Positions 32,461 through 41,367 of a stretch of 64,000 nucleotides of DNA are shown here, in pieces. Source of the stretch: UBA932 sp031548545 (GTDB lineage Bacteria > Bacteroidota > Bacteroidia > Bacteroidales > UBA932); assembly GCA_031548545.1 (NCBI GenBank), contig JAVBQY010000016.1, positions 1 to 64,000 on the forward strand, given 5' to 3'. Made by a program: the position numbers and the translations under genes. The notes under the pieces are model-generated. The model made no database searches. It was given only the letters and a program-made list of their open reading frames with translations, and was not told the origin of the DNA. Numbering within the stretch: the stretch's first letter is position 1; every line of letters begins with the position of its first letter.

Positions 32461-32468
32461 CAAAGATA
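32461..32468 (-). promoter_or_regulatory. -7 box for typA
   Basis: Minus strand reads TATCTTTG about 20 bp before the typA start. No good -33 seen. Confidence 0.5.
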
Positions 32469-32523
32469 GTGAAAAATAATGGTTAATGATTAATACTTAA
32501 TGATTAATTCACATTAAACCCCA

Positions 32524-32560
32524 TAAAAAAACGGCTGTTATCAAGAGGATAACAACCGTT
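32524..32560 (-). terminator. Terminator after the small outer-membrane protein gene
   Basis: Minus strand AACGGTTGTTATC, 5-nt loop, GATAACAGCCGTT, then a T-run. Confidence 0.8.
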
Positions 32561-32580
32561 GTTTATTTTCTTCTGAAAGT

Positions 32581-33015
32581 TTAGAAACAGTAGCGTACAC
32601 TCAGGGCGGCGCTCCATCCGAATCCCTGGCTTTCCAGGAAATACCAGCGGGGATTCAGGTCGATACCCAGGGCCAAAGGAATATCAAATTTATATTCCAG
32701 ACCGATCATACCGTCGATCGCCAGGTTAAAATGGTCTTCAATAACGCCGACAGAAGCGCCGGGACCTACAAACCAGTAAAGGCCGTCGGTAAGATTCCAT
32801 TCCCACATATAAATACCGGTAGCGGTAAAATAACTGGGCTTGGTGAAACCAAATTCGCCGATAATTTCAAAAGCGTTCTGGCTGGATACAAATTGCTTGT
32901 ATGTCACCCCTACGCTGGATCCCAGACGCAGGCCCAATGCTTTCTCATAAGGATTTTCCGCATAAGCATTTACTGTAAACAGTGCAAGCACTGCAATAAT
33001 CAACAATTTTTTCAT
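32581..33015 (-). CDS. Small outer-membrane beta-barrel-like protein
   Basis: A 144-residue exported protein with a signal peptide ending VNAYA. The mature part alternates polar and aromatic residues in strands (LGLRLGSSVGVTYKQF, AFEIIGEFGFTKPSYFTATGIYMWEW, GLEYKFDIPLALGIDLNPRWYF) and ends in FSVRY-type aromatic strand SVRYCF. It is likely a small eight-stranded barrel or a lipid-facing outer-membrane protein; no specific family is recognised. Its mRNA has a ~75-nt leader with a perfect hairpin (33045-33063). Confidence 0.75.
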   Translation of the reverse strand: MKKLLIIAVLALFTVNAYAENPYEKALGLRLGSSVGVTYKQFVSSQNAFEIIGEFGFTKPSYFTATGIYMWEWNLTDGLYWFVGPGASVGVIEDHFNLAIDGMIGLEYKFDIPLALGIDLNPRWYFLESQGFGWSAALSVRYCF

Positions 33016-33044
33016 AATTTTCTTGGTATTATTAGTTTAGAAGA

Positions 33045-33063
33045 CGTACGATTTTTTCGTACG
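33045..33063 (-). promoter_or_regulatory. Leader hairpin of the small OMP gene
   Basis: CGTACGA / TCGTACG with a 5-nt loop lies in the predicted 5' untranslated region, about 30 nt before the start codon. It may stabilise the mRNA or bind a regulator. Confidence 0.45.
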
Positions 33064-33092
33064 AAGTGATTCAGTTATAAATTTTCAGGTTG

Positions 33093-33124
33093 CAAAAATA
33101 TATTTTTCTCCAAAAAAAACCAAG
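33093..33124 (-). promoter_or_regulatory. Promoter of the small OMP gene
   Basis: Minus strand TATTTTTG (33093-33100) with CTTG (near TTTG) 20 bp upstream at 33121-33124. Confidence 0.5.
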
Positions 33125-33195
33125 CGGCCTTTTTTTTAATTAGTATAAAATCTACTGCAAATCAAATCCCTGAATAGAATTTTCTTAATTTTTTG

Positions 33196-34335
33196 TTAAT
33201 ATACGTGGCTGTCTTTCTCCTGTAATTCTCCGGCAGACATTTTTTTCTTGCCCATAGCCCGCCACACATAACTGATATAGGCCAAAACAAATGGCACCAG
33301 TATAGATACAAAGGCCATTACTTTCAGCGTAAAATAACTCGAAGAACTATTGGATAATGTCAGGGAATAGCGGGGGTCGACCGTAGACACAAAGTAGGCC
33401 GTATTATTCAGGCCGGCAGCCAGCAGCAGGCTCCATACCGCCAGCACTACACCACCGCCTGTAAACCAGAAAGATTTCCGCCCTTGCTTGAAAAGCGCCT
33501 GTCCCAAGCCCCACAATACCAGCAGTACTCCAAGCAGCAACATAACGCCCAATACCGGAACCTGCAGCATATTCAAAAAATATTTATGAGGGGTATAACG
33601 CAGTACTTCCGTGGCCGCATCAACCGTATAGCCGGGCAATAAAAACAAGTAAACCAATAGCGCAACAAAGAGCAGTACAAAGGCCGCGGCATGGGGTAAC
33701 AATAATTTTTTCGCACGTTGTACCATCACTTCATCGGCGATCTGCATAAGCACAAACAACAAGCCCATCACCCTTGCCAGGAGAAACAATACCAAGCCCA
33801 ACAACAGGTTGAACGGATTGGCCAATGCATCAAGACCATTCCAGTTATTGGCCCAGTGCGAGATTACGGGCTGTGCCAAACGGGTAATATTTGCTTTTTC
33901 CATCAAAAAATTTCCTCCTGTAAAAAACATACCCACGGCCACCCCCAAGAGCACAGTACCGCATAAACCATTTAAAAAAAGAAAGCGGTCATAGTTTTTT
34001 TGCCCCAATAAATTGGCCGGCTTGCTGCGGTATTCATAAGACACGGCCTGGATTACAAAGAAGAAAAGCAAGGTCATCCACAACCAGTAAGCGCCACCGA
34101 AGCTGGTCGCATAGTACAGGGGGAATGAGGCGAACATCGCCCCGCCGAAAGTCACCAGCGTGGTGAATGTCAATTCCCATTTATGTCCCAGGGCATTGAG
34201 GAGCAGCGCCCTCTCCCCGTCCGTTTTGGCCACCCGGTAGATCAATGATTGCCCGCCCTGCACATAGAGCTGGAAAACCAACAGGGCGCCCAATAATGAC
34301 ACCACACACCACCAATATTGTTGTAAGAATTCCAT
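33196..34335 (-). CDS. cydB: Cytochrome bd ubiquinol/menaquinol oxidase subunit II
   Basis: Second membrane subunit of the high-affinity terminal oxidase. 379 residues with about nine hydrophobic segments; HKWELTFTTLVTFGGAMFASFPLYYAT is the Bacteroidota form of the conserved CydB region near helix 2. It follows cydA by 78 bp. The enzyme lets the cell use traces of oxygen with menaquinol as donor. Confidence 0.95.
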   Translation of the reverse strand: MEFLQQYWWCVVSLLGALLVFQLYVQGGQSLIYRVAKTDGERALLLNALGHKWELTFTTLVTFGGAMFASFPLYYATSFGGAYWLWMTLLFFFVIQAVSYEYRSKPANLLGQKNYDRFLFLNGLCGTVLLGVAVGMFFTGGNFLMEKANITRLAQPVISHWANNWNGLDALANPFNLLLGLVLFLLARVMGLLFVLMQIADEVMVQRAKKLLLPHAAAFVLLFVALLVYLFLLPGYTVDAATEVLRYTPHKYFLNMLQVPVLGVMLLLGVLLVLWGLGQALFKQGRKSFWFTGGGVVLAVWSLLLAAGLNNTAYFVSTVDPRYSLTLSNSSSSYFTLKVMAFVSILVPFVLAYISYVWRAMGKKKMSAGELQEKDSHVY

Positions 34336-34413
34336 ATTACTCGAAATTAAAAGATCAGGGGATTAAGGAAAATGCATTCAGCCGGGTAGCTTAATCTCCT
34401 ATTCTCATTATTA

Positions 34414-35931
34414 CTATTTAGGTCCTTTTTTAATTTGCGTTAACATAATTCTAAGTTCGGCAATAAGCAACACGCCGAAGAGCACGGCAAACATAATAAA
34501 TGTCGTTTGTACCGCCGTTACATTCACTTTTGAAATAGCGGCAGACACAGGCAGCAGGTCCTGGATAGTCCAGGGTTGCCGGCCCACCTCTGCTACGATC
34601 CAGCCGGCATAGGAGGCAATGTAGGCCAGGAGAATCCCCCATACGCCAAGATGCAGAAACCAGCGTCGTTGCTCCAGCGTTTTTTTGTATTGCCACCACA
34701 ATGTCAGCAGAAAGAACAGTATAAAATAACAACCCAACGCCACCATGATATGGAAACTGTAAAACACAAGGGTAACATTAGGTATAATATCTTCCGGCAC
34801 ATTCAGGTAACCATAGCCGAAATAAGGAAAATCAGCATCCAACAGCCGTCTCGCAGCGTCCATCCCTTCCACATTACCGTTTTCCTTAGCCTCCCGGTAA
34901 GCCTCCAAAGCGCCAATGGCCTGACGTCCCCTGCTGATTTTTTCAGACAAGGGCGGCACATCTCCATAGCCTTCCACCAGATCATTAATGCCGGGAACAA
35001 AGGCCTCCGTATTCCTGAAACTCAGCCAGGACAGCATACCGGGCACAGCCACACGGAACAGGTACGGATCTTCCGTATTGCCATATCGCTTATCCGGATT
35101 CAAGACGCCGGCCAGTACCAGCGGAGCCTGCGTACGCCCCTCATACAAACCCTCCATGGCCGCCAGCTTCATGGGCTGCGTCCGGGCCACCTGCTGCGCA
35201 GAGCCATCGCCCGTCCATATAGTAACCGCCAGGCCGGCCAGACCGAAAACCGCGGCCAGTTTGATGCTCTTCAACGCCATCTCGGTCTCTCTTTTACGCA
35301 ACAGGAACCAGGCGCTCACCGCAATAACAAAGGCAGCAGACAAGACAAAAGAAGAACTTACCGTATGCAGGAATTTATTGACCGCCACGGGCGAAAACAA
35401 AATCGCCCAAAAATCCGTCATCTCATTGCGGGCCGTATCCGGATTAAAAGTCATGCCCACGGGCGACTGCATCCAGGCGTTGGCCACCAATATCCACAAG
35501 GCCGACAAACTGGCCCCCACCGATGTGAGCCAGGTCGCTGTAAGGTGAAAACCCTTACTTACCTTGTTCCAGCCGAAAAACATCACCGCCAGAAAGGTGG
35601 TTTCTAAGAAGAAAGCTAGCATGCCTTCAATCGCCAGGGGGGCGCCGAAAATATCCCCGACAAACCAGGAATAATTGCTCCAGTTGGTCCCGAACTCAAA
35701 CTCCAGGATCAGGCCGGTAGCCACCCCAATAGCGAAATTAATGCCGAAAAGCGTCATCCAGAATTTTTCCGTCCGCTTCCAGAACTCATTGCCGGTGCGT
35801 ACATAGATGGTTTCCATAATAGCCAGCATGATCCCCAGGCCCAATGTAATGGGCACAAAGGTCCAGTGGAACATGGCGGTCAGGGCAAATTGCGCCCGCG
35901 ACCAGTCAACCAAAGCAGAAAGAAAGATCAT
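34414..35931 (-). CDS. cydA: Cytochrome bd oxidase subunit I
   Basis: Haem-bearing subunit of 505 residues. The N-terminal helices carry RAQFALTAMFHWTFVPITLGLG with the haem-ligand histidine; ILEFEFGTNWSNYSWFVGDIFGAPLAIEG and the C-terminal GRQPW are family marks. Between helices 6 and 7 is the quinol loop (GDVPPLSEKISRGRQAIGALEAYR). Part of the DUF4492-cydA-cydB operon. Confidence 0.97.
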   Translation of the reverse strand: MIFLSALVDWSRAQFALTAMFHWTFVPITLGLGIMLAIMETIYVRTGNEFWKRTEKFWMTLFGINFAIGVATGLILEFEFGTNWSNYSWFVGDIFGAPLAIEGMLAFFLETTFLAVMFFGWNKVSKGFHLTATWLTSVGASLSALWILVANAWMQSPVGMTFNPDTARNEMTDFWAILFSPVAVNKFLHTVSSSFVLSAAFVIAVSAWFLLRKRETEMALKSIKLAAVFGLAGLAVTIWTGDGSAQQVARTQPMKLAAMEGLYEGRTQAPLVLAGVLNPDKRYGNTEDPYLFRVAVPGMLSWLSFRNTEAFVPGINDLVEGYGDVPPLSEKISRGRQAIGALEAYREAKENGNVEGMDAARRLLDADFPYFGYGYLNVPEDIIPNVTLVFYSFHIMVALGCYFILFFLLTLWWQYKKTLEQRRWFLHLGVWGILLAYIASYAGWIVAEVGRQPWTIQDLLPVSAAISKVNVTAVQTTFIMFAVLFGVLLIAELRIMLTQIKKGPK

Positions 35932-35944
35932 AAGTAGATAAATT

Positions 35945-36091
35945 TCAATTAATTAAATGATACACCAGAATAATCAATAAGAAAAAAAGGATTTTCAGCC
36001 CTATGATTTTCCACAGGGTCTTCCCCACGGTCATTTCTTTAAAGCCATCATAATAAAAACGATAAATACGATGCAGCAATTGATTATCCAT
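35945..36091 (-). CDS. DUF4492 micro-protein of the cyd operon
   Basis: A 48-residue protein missed by length cut-offs: MDNQLLHRIYRFYYDGF, then KTLWKIIGLKILFFLLIILV. One membrane helix fills the C-terminal half. Genes of the DUF4492 family sit directly before cydA in Bacteroidota; here the gap is 13 bp. It probably belongs to the oxidase as a small accessory subunit, like CydX in proteobacteria; that role is inferred from position. Members are usually somewhat longer (about 70 residues). Confidence 0.8.
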   Translation of the reverse strand: MDNQLLHRIYRFYYDGFKEMTVGKTLWKIIGLKILFFLLIILVYHLIN

Positions 36092-36110
36092 CGGCCAAAG
36101 GTTTGTACTA

Positions 36111-36118
36111 CAAAGTTA
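36111..36118 (-). promoter_or_regulatory. -7 box of the cyd operon
   Basis: Minus strand reads TAACTTTG about 20 bp before the DUF4492 start. Confidence 0.5.
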
Positions 36119-36162
36119 CAAAAAATATGCCAAACAACTATTCGGGATTGAATATTAATAAT

Positions 36163-36170
36163 TATCTTTG
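36163..36170 (+). promoter_or_regulatory. -7 box for the DUF362 gene
   Basis: TATCTTTG, about 60 bp before the ATG at 36232; no convincing -33. Confidence 0.5.
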
Positions 36171-36231
36171 TAAACTATATTTCTCATTATTTTATAATTA
36201 ACTTTACTGACCTGAAAATTTCACAACGCCG

Positions 36232-37170
36232 ATGAAACGCCGTAACTTTTTAAAAACAGCCCTATTAAGCAGCGTTGCTGCTGGTTTTTCATTAAAAACG
36301 AATTTACTGTCGGCCCAGGAGCCTGCTGGCAAGACAGCCTCTCCGGCCGGTTGCGACCTGGTTGCCGTAATGGGGGGCTCTCCGGAGGCCATGTATGCCA
36401 AAGCCATAGAAACCATGGGAGGCATCAAAAAGTTTGTAAAACCGGGACAACAGGTCGTTATCAAACCGAATATAGGTTGGGACAAAGCACCTGAAATGGC
36501 GGCCAATACCAATCCGAACCTGGTGGCAGCCATTGTGAAGGACTGTCTCAGCGCCGGCGCCAAAGAAGTGGTGGTATTTGACCACACTTGTGATGACTGG
36601 CAGGCCTGCTACAAAAATAGCGGTATTGAAGCAGCCGTGAAAGCGGCCGGCGGAAAAATAGCCTATGCCCATGAAGAAAAATACTACCGCGAAGTGAGCA
36701 TCCCCGGAGGAAAACGCTTGTCAAAGGCCAAAATACACGAAGCTATCCTGGAGGCCGACGTTTGGATCAATGTCCCCGTCCTGAAAAATCATGGAGGCGC
36801 TAAAATGTCCATCGCCATGAAAAACAATATGGGTATTGTATGGGACCGCCGCTTTTTCCATTCCAATGACCTGCAACAATGCATTGCCGACTGCGCCCTG
36901 CTGGGCAAGAAACCGGCGCTGAATATCGTAGACGCCTACCGCATCATGACCCAGAACGGCCCCAAAGGCCGCAGCGAGGCCGATGTGCAGACGCCCAAAG
37001 CCCTCTTCATGTCTACCGACATTGTAGCCGTTGACACGGCCGCCGTTAAATTTTTCAACCAATTCACCAAAATGCCCCTGGCCGATGTAGGCCACATCAA
37101 TATTGCCAACGATATGAAAATAGGCACCAGCGATATTGACGGCCTGAAGGTGCAACGCTTCAAATTATAG
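36232..37170 (+). CDS. DUF362 protein with Tat-type leader
   Basis: A 312-residue protein of the DUF362 family, commonly linked to iron-sulfur proteins. The start KRRNFLKTALLSSVAAGFSL is a twin-arginine signal, so it would be exported folded to the periplasm. The DUF362 core shows VVIKPNIGWDKAPEMAANTNPNLVAAIVK, VVVFDHTCDDW and NVPVLKNHGGAKMSIAMKNNMGIV. It has no Cys clusters itself. It lies ahead of a membrane polyferredoxin gene with only repeats between, a pairing that suggests a shared redox function. The actual reaction is unknown. Confidence 0.88.
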   Translation: MKRRNFLKTALLSSVAAGFSLKTNLLSAQEPAGKTASPAGCDLVAVMGGSPEAMYAKAIETMGGIKKFVKPGQQVVIKPNIGWDKAPEMAANTNPNLVAAIVKDCLSAGAKEVVVFDHTCDDWQACYKNSGIEAAVKAAGGKIAYAHEEKYYREVSIPGGKRLSKAKIHEAILEADVWINVPVLKNHGGAKMSIAMKNNMGIVWDRRFFHSNDLQQCIADCALLGKKPALNIVDAYRIMTQNGPKGRSEADVQTPKALFMSTDIVAVDTAAVKFFNQFTKMPLADVGHINIANDMKIGTSDIDGLKVQRFKL

Positions 37171-37216
37171 GGACTAAGAGACGAAGGAACTAAGTTACTA
37201 AGAGTAAGCAAAACCG

Positions 37217-37340
37217 CACGGCTCGTGAGCTCGCTTCGCCCGGTTCATTATTACTCGCCTCACGGCTCGTGAGCTCGCTTCGCTCGGTTCATTATTACTC
37301 GCCTCACGGCTCGTGAGCTCGCTTCGCTCGGTTCATTATT
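37217..37340. repeat. 44-bp tandem repeat, 2.8 copies
   Basis: Units start at 37217, 37261 and 37305, each opening CACGGCTCGTGAGCTCGCTT; copies 1 and 2 differ by one base. The unit contains GAGCTC and CGCTTCGCTCGG dyads able to form hairpins. It fills the gap before the polyferredoxin gene. Function unknown. Confidence 0.9.
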
Positions 37341-37368
37341 CATTATTCACTATTCGTTATTCACTATT
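37334..37368 (+). repeat. ATTCRYT heptamer array before polyferredoxin gene
   Basis: About five heptamers (ATTCATT, ATTCACT, ATTCGTT) follow the 44-bp repeats and run to within a few bases of the start codon at 37371; the same unit occurs at 7249-7268 and 7327-7368. Confidence 0.75.
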
Positions 37369-37370
37369 TT

Positions 37371-38894
37371 ATGTACTCCTTTCTTCGCCGCTTCCGCATA
37401 CTCGTCTCCCTTTTGGTATTCCTGGCCCTTACCACATGCTTTGTTGATTTTTACAACCTGACGGACCAGCTGTTCACCAAACTGCTGCACTGGCAGTTCA
37501 TCCCGGCCCTCCTCGGCATAGCAGGCGGAAGTTTGGGCATATTATTATTCCTGTTGGCCCTGACGCTGGTATTCGGCCGTATCTACTGCTCCACCCTGTG
37601 TCCGCTGGGCACTTACCAGGATATGGTAAGGCGTATTGCCGGATGGTTCAAAAGCAAAAAAGCGCGCCGCATGCATTATGCAAAACCGTACACTATCCTG
37701 CGCTACGGCATGCTCACCCTGACAACGGTCTTGATCATATTGGGCAGCACGACCCTCCTGCTCTGGCTTGACCCGTACAGCAACTTCGGCCGGATCGCCA
37801 TGAATATCTTCGGCCCGGGTATCATAGCCGGCAGCAACCTGCTTTCGGAATGGTTTGCGGCTATCCCCGCCCACGGGTACAAAATATTCACAGTTAGCGC
37901 CATCATTTCAGCCACGGTAGTCTTCCTGACAGTAAGCCTGATGAGCGCCCTGCGCGGACGCCTCTATTGCAACACCATCTGCCCCGTAGGCGCCTTCCTC
38001 GGTTTCCTGTCCAACTATTCCCTGTTCAGGCTCTCCATGGATCCGGAAAAATGCAACCGTTGCACCCTTTGCAGCACCAAATGCAAATCACAGTGCATTG
38101 ATGTCCCGGCCCAACAAATAGACAACAGCCGGTGCGTACAATGCTACAACTGCGCCGACACCTGTAACCGCAACGCCATCCGCTATACATTTGGCTTCTC
38201 AAAAAAGGCGCTCAGGGCCAAAGCGGCTAAGACACCCAACACTTCTTCACGCAGGCTATTCCTGGCTTCTGCCGGCGCTATAGTAGCCGCCGGCGCTGCG
38301 CATACAGTGGTACCCGCACTGCGTAAACCGGCCGGCACCGGCAAGGCCCTGACCCCTCCGGGTTCCCGCAGTCTGGACCACCTCAAACAACACTGCACGG
38401 CCTGCCATGCCTGCATTGCCGCCTGCCCTTCGCGCGTACTCCGCCCTTCTACCGGCGAATACGGCATCGACGGACTCTTACTGCCTGTGCTGGACTATAA
38501 CCGCTCATTCTGCAATTATGAATGTACGGTATGCTCCACGACCTGTCCCAATGGAGCCATCCTTCCGCTTAGCACGGAAGAAAAAGCGATAGTACAAATC
38601 GGCAAGGCCGTATTTATGCCCGGACGTTGCATCGTGGTACGCGACGAAACCGACTGCGGCGCCTGCGATGAGCACTGTCCCGCCAACGCCATTGAAATGA
38701 TACCTTATGGGCAAGGCCTGCTTATACCCAAAGTAGATAGCACCATTTGTATCGGCTGCGGCGGCTGCGAATATATTTGCCCTGCACGCCCGGCCAAGGC
38801 CATATTTGTTGAAGCCAGCCCCATACACCAAACAGCCTCCCTCTACAAAGAAAAAGAGAAGGAGGATGTTAAGGTTGATGATTTCGGATTTTAA
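37371..38894 (+). CDS. Membrane polyferredoxin (NapH/NapG-like fusion)
   Basis: Electron-transfer protein of 507 residues. The N-terminal half is NapH-like: membrane segments near 8-28, 45-68, 107-131 and 172-192, with conserved CSTLCPLG and CNTICPVGAFLG, then two 4Fe-4S sites (CNRCTLCSTKCKSQC; CVQCYNCADTC). An internal twin-arginine stretch SSRRLFLASAG (292-302) begins a fifth hydrophobic segment, after which a NapG/ferredoxin-like half carries further cysteine clusters (CTACHACIAACP, CTVCSTTCP, CGACDEHCP, CIGCGGCEYICP). It may pass electrons from quinol across the membrane to a partner such as the DUF362 protein; partner and reaction are inferred. Confidence 0.9.
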   Translation: MYSFLRRFRILVSLLVFLALTTCFVDFYNLTDQLFTKLLHWQFIPALLGIAGGSLGILLFLLALTLVFGRIYCSTLCPLGTYQDMVRRIAGWFKSKKARRMHYAKPYTILRYGMLTLTTVLIILGSTTLLLWLDPYSNFGRIAMNIFGPGIIAGSNLLSEWFAAIPAHGYKIFTVSAIISATVVFLTVSLMSALRGRLYCNTICPVGAFLGFLSNYSLFRLSMDPEKCNRCTLCSTKCKSQCIDVPAQQIDNSRCVQCYNCADTCNRNAIRYTFGFSKKALRAKAAKTPNTSSRRLFLASAGAIVAAGAAHTVVPALRKPAGTGKALTPPGSRSLDHLKQHCTACHACIAACPSRVLRPSTGEYGIDGLLLPVLDYNRSFCNYECTVCSTTCPNGAILPLSTEEKAIVQIGKAVFMPGRCIVVRDETDCGACDEHCPANAIEMIPYGQGLLIPKVDSTICIGCGGCEYICPARPAKAIFVEASPIHQTASLYKEKEKEDVKVDDFGF

Positions 38895-38906
38895 TTCCGG
38901 AAGCGT

Positions 38907-39689
38907 TTAGTGTTGCCAGAAGTCGTAGCTCAGGGTAACGGCGCCGCGCAACTGGTGCATGGTATAGTCGAAGTAATCCTTTCCGGCGGAAAAGATATCA
39001 AATGGACTGAAACTGAAACGGACACCGGCATTGAAACGCGGCAGAAGTACAAATTCATAGCCAGCGGTAATACCAATATCCCAGTGATGTAAATCATTGG
39101 AAAAATCACTTTCGATAGGATCCGTAACCGGCGCCTCCACCGAATTAGGGTTTACCCCTACAAAACCCTTCACTGCCGTGGTCTGAAAAGCCCCGGATGA
39201 TTGATACGCCCCATAAACTCCCATCAACAGTTTATTACGTGGAGAGATAGAAAATTCGGCATACAGGGGAACCTCAAAGAAAGCGAACGACTGCCTGATG
39301 TGTGATACGCCTGTAAAATACTTCACCGTTTCATCACCGGCCTCATCTGTTTCTTTGATGCGTTGGTTGGTCACCCGGGCATCGGCATCAAAGCCGGTAG
39401 CCGCATAGGAAACCTCGCCCAGCAGTCGCCATTTTGGTGATAGCTTATACCCCGCCCTTACCGCCAACAAGGGATAAACACCCAGATTGACATGCACGGC
39501 GCTTTCTTTGCCGGACAAAGCGCTTAGCGGAATGGGGATAGCCCCTCCGGCCTGTACCCCCAACTTTCCGCCCAGGGTCCACTCCGCCGTCATTTCATAT
39601 TGGTCTCCTTTATGGTGTTGTTGCGCCCCTGCCTGCATTACAGCCAGCAGCATTATCGCCATCACTAAAATGTATGTATTGTATTTCAT
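38907..39689 (-). CDS. PorT-like outer-membrane beta-barrel protein
   Basis: A 260-residue exported protein: signal peptide ending MQAGAQ, then strands such as WTLGGKLGVQAGGAIPIP, LLAVRAGYKLSPKWRLLGEVSYAATGF, FFEVPLYAEFSISPRNKLLMGVYGAYQ and a final RGAVTLSYDFWQH. The pattern fits the PorT/beta-barrel type domain widespread in Bacteroidota. It lies 9 bp after the PCMD lipoprotein gene, so the two form an operon. Role unknown. Confidence 0.8.
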   Translation of the reverse strand: MKYNTYILVMAIMLLAVMQAGAQQHHKGDQYEMTAEWTLGGKLGVQAGGAIPIPLSALSGKESAVHVNLGVYPLLAVRAGYKLSPKWRLLGEVSYAATGFDADARVTNQRIKETDEAGDETVKYFTGVSHIRQSFAFFEVPLYAEFSISPRNKLLMGVYGAYQSSGAFQTTAVKGFVGVNPNSVEAPVTDPIESDFSNDLHHWDIGITAGYEFVLLPRFNAGVRFSFSPFDIFSAGKDYFDYTMHQLRGAVTLSYDFWQH

Positions 39690-39698
39690 CCTGATCTC

Positions 39699-41087
39699 TT
39701 AATAAACAATTTCCACATTATCCACCTTTAACACACTCCCCACGGCCACCCTGAAGTTGGCACCATCTATACTCGATGAAAAATTCACCACGATATGGGT
39801 CACCGGACGGTCCGACATTGCCGGATCATAAGTAACGGGGCAGGACAGGCGGGTCCAACCGGAGATATTATTAATGGGCAGACTACCGCTACCCACTACC
39901 GTACGGGTTAACTGATCATACTCTGCGCCGGTGGTAGCGGTATAATTATAAAGCAGCTGACCATCGGCCCCTGTCCAGCTCTCCAGAGAGACATGACAGG
40001 CGCCCCGGTCTATTATACCGGGCTCTTCAATATCGTCGGGCGGATTACCCCGGGTGAATCTCGGGCCGGCGGTATATTGTGCCGAGAAATTCACGGCAGC
40101 GGGCCTGAGCAGGAAAGGACGTCCCATACGCGCCATTTTTTCAGGCGTAGCGAGCAGGCTCAGGTCCAACTGGAAAAATCCTGTAAACAAGCTAGCGGCG
40201 CCATAACGCCGGATGCCGAGCGCCCCTTTCTCCTCCGTACGTAACTGTGCTGCATAGTCCCCCTCAGCCCCGCTCTCTCCGGTAATTTTTATCGTACCGA
40301 AACCGGCCAGCGGATCATTGGTCGTACACCAAAACAGCTGATTCTTACTCACACACGGCTGCTCCTTTGCGGTATTCGGCTCCCCCCAGGGTTTGCACCA
40401 CTGGTTCAGGCCGGCATTCTCCAACTGGGGCGTCACCAACAATTGTACATGCCAGGTCTCCTGCAATCCGTCGGGATAACGTAAGGTCAATCCATATGTA
40501 GCGCTGCCGCTGCTAAATTCCATCGGCGTTCCCGGCGTATAACCGACAAATTCCAATCCATTCGCCAATACAATAGCCGGGGTAAACGAAAAAGGATACG
40601 TGGTATTAGCCGTCCACACAGACACTATTTTTGCCACCGGATCAATAACACCGATAGGCGATGTCCTCTGGCTTTTATAGTCATTCATCTCAAAGCTTCT
40701 GATACCGCAGGATGCCGCAAACTTCACATGATAGGTCACCGGTACGCCGGACTGGGTAATCAGCGAAATCTGACGGGTATCGGTATACCGCTCAAACACC
40801 AGATGATGCATATCATCACCCAAAATTTCAGACACATAACCATCCGTCGTAATGGACATGTCCAAGGTAGCAGGGAAAGCCGTCAAACTACCTTCCAGCG
40901 GAATGATCACAAACAGCTTATCCTGTTCGATCCGGGGCGTTCCCGCTTTTATAGCCTCAGGGCTATACCCATTTACAACCACACCGGTGATACGGGCTTC
41001 ACTGCTTAACGCCTCCATATCGGCGCAGGCGGGGAATAAAGCCGACAGCGTAAAAAACAATAAAATGCGGTATATATTTTGATACAT
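39699..41087 (-). CDS. PCMD-domain surface lipoprotein
   Basis: A 462-residue lipoprotein (lipobox LFPAC, Cys near residue 21). Two immunoglobulin-like stretches in the N-terminal half (AGTPRIEQDKLFVIIPLEGSLTAFPATL; PIGVIDPVAKIVSVW) precede a C-terminal jelly-roll of the PCMD (putative carbohydrate metabolism) type: LENAGLNQWCKPWGEPN, FQLDLS, GWTRLSCPVTYDP, SVLKVDNVEIVY. Such proteins are thought to bind glycans on the surface. It is cotranscribed with a beta-barrel protein. Confidence 0.8.
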   Translation of the reverse strand: MYQNIYRILLFFTLSALFPACADMEALSSEARITGVVVNGYSPEAIKAGTPRIEQDKLFVIIPLEGSLTAFPATLDMSITTDGYVSEILGDDMHHLVFERYTDTRQISLITQSGVPVTYHVKFAASCGIRSFEMNDYKSQRTSPIGVIDPVAKIVSVWTANTTYPFSFTPAIVLANGLEFVGYTPGTPMEFSSGSATYGLTLRYPDGLQETWHVQLLVTPQLENAGLNQWCKPWGEPNTAKEQPCVSKNQLFWCTTNDPLAGFGTIKITGESGAEGDYAAQLRTEEKGALGIRRYGAASLFTGFFQLDLSLLATPEKMARMGRPFLLRPAAVNFSAQYTAGPRFTRGNPPDDIEEPGIIDRGACHVSLESWTGADGQLLYNYTATTGAEYDQLTRTVVGSGSLPINNISGWTRLSCPVTYDPAMSDRPVTHIVVNFSSSIDGANFRVAVGSVLKVDNVEIVY

Positions 41088-41123
41088 AAATTTCTTTTTG
41101 AGATTGTAAAGTTATAAGAATTT

Positions 41124-41163
41124 ATATAAAAAAACTTCCCCGCTTTAAAATTAAAACGGGGAA
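41124..41163 (-). terminator. Terminator after tRNA-Leu
   Basis: Minus strand TTTCCCCG ... CGGGGAAG hairpin with AT-rich inner part, followed by a long T-run (plus-strand A-run 41127-41134). Confidence 0.75.
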
Positions 41164-41169
41164 ACTTGT

Positions 41170-41256
<87 letters not shown>

Positions 41257-41286
41257 TTTGAAAGGGAGTGCAAATGTACAACTTTT

Positions 41287-41316
41287 TTTGAAACCACAAA
41301 AAAAAGTGTTAACTTG
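41287..41316 (+). promoter_or_regulatory. Promoter of the response regulator gene
   Basis: TTTG (41287-41290), 19 bp, TAACTTG (one T short of TAnnTTTG) ending 41316. Leader about 50 nt. Confidence 0.5.
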
Positions 41317-41367
41317 CAGCTTAATTTTTTTTACAGCCCTGAGTATTCACTCCTTTAAATCAGAATT

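Noticed and set aside
32481..32520. Repeated TTAATGATTAAT between typA and the next gene
   Set aside because: Simple AT-rich sequence without clear symmetry or recurrence.
37217..37340. CRISPR-like array
   Set aside because: The units are contiguous tandem copies with no variable spacers and there are no cas genes.
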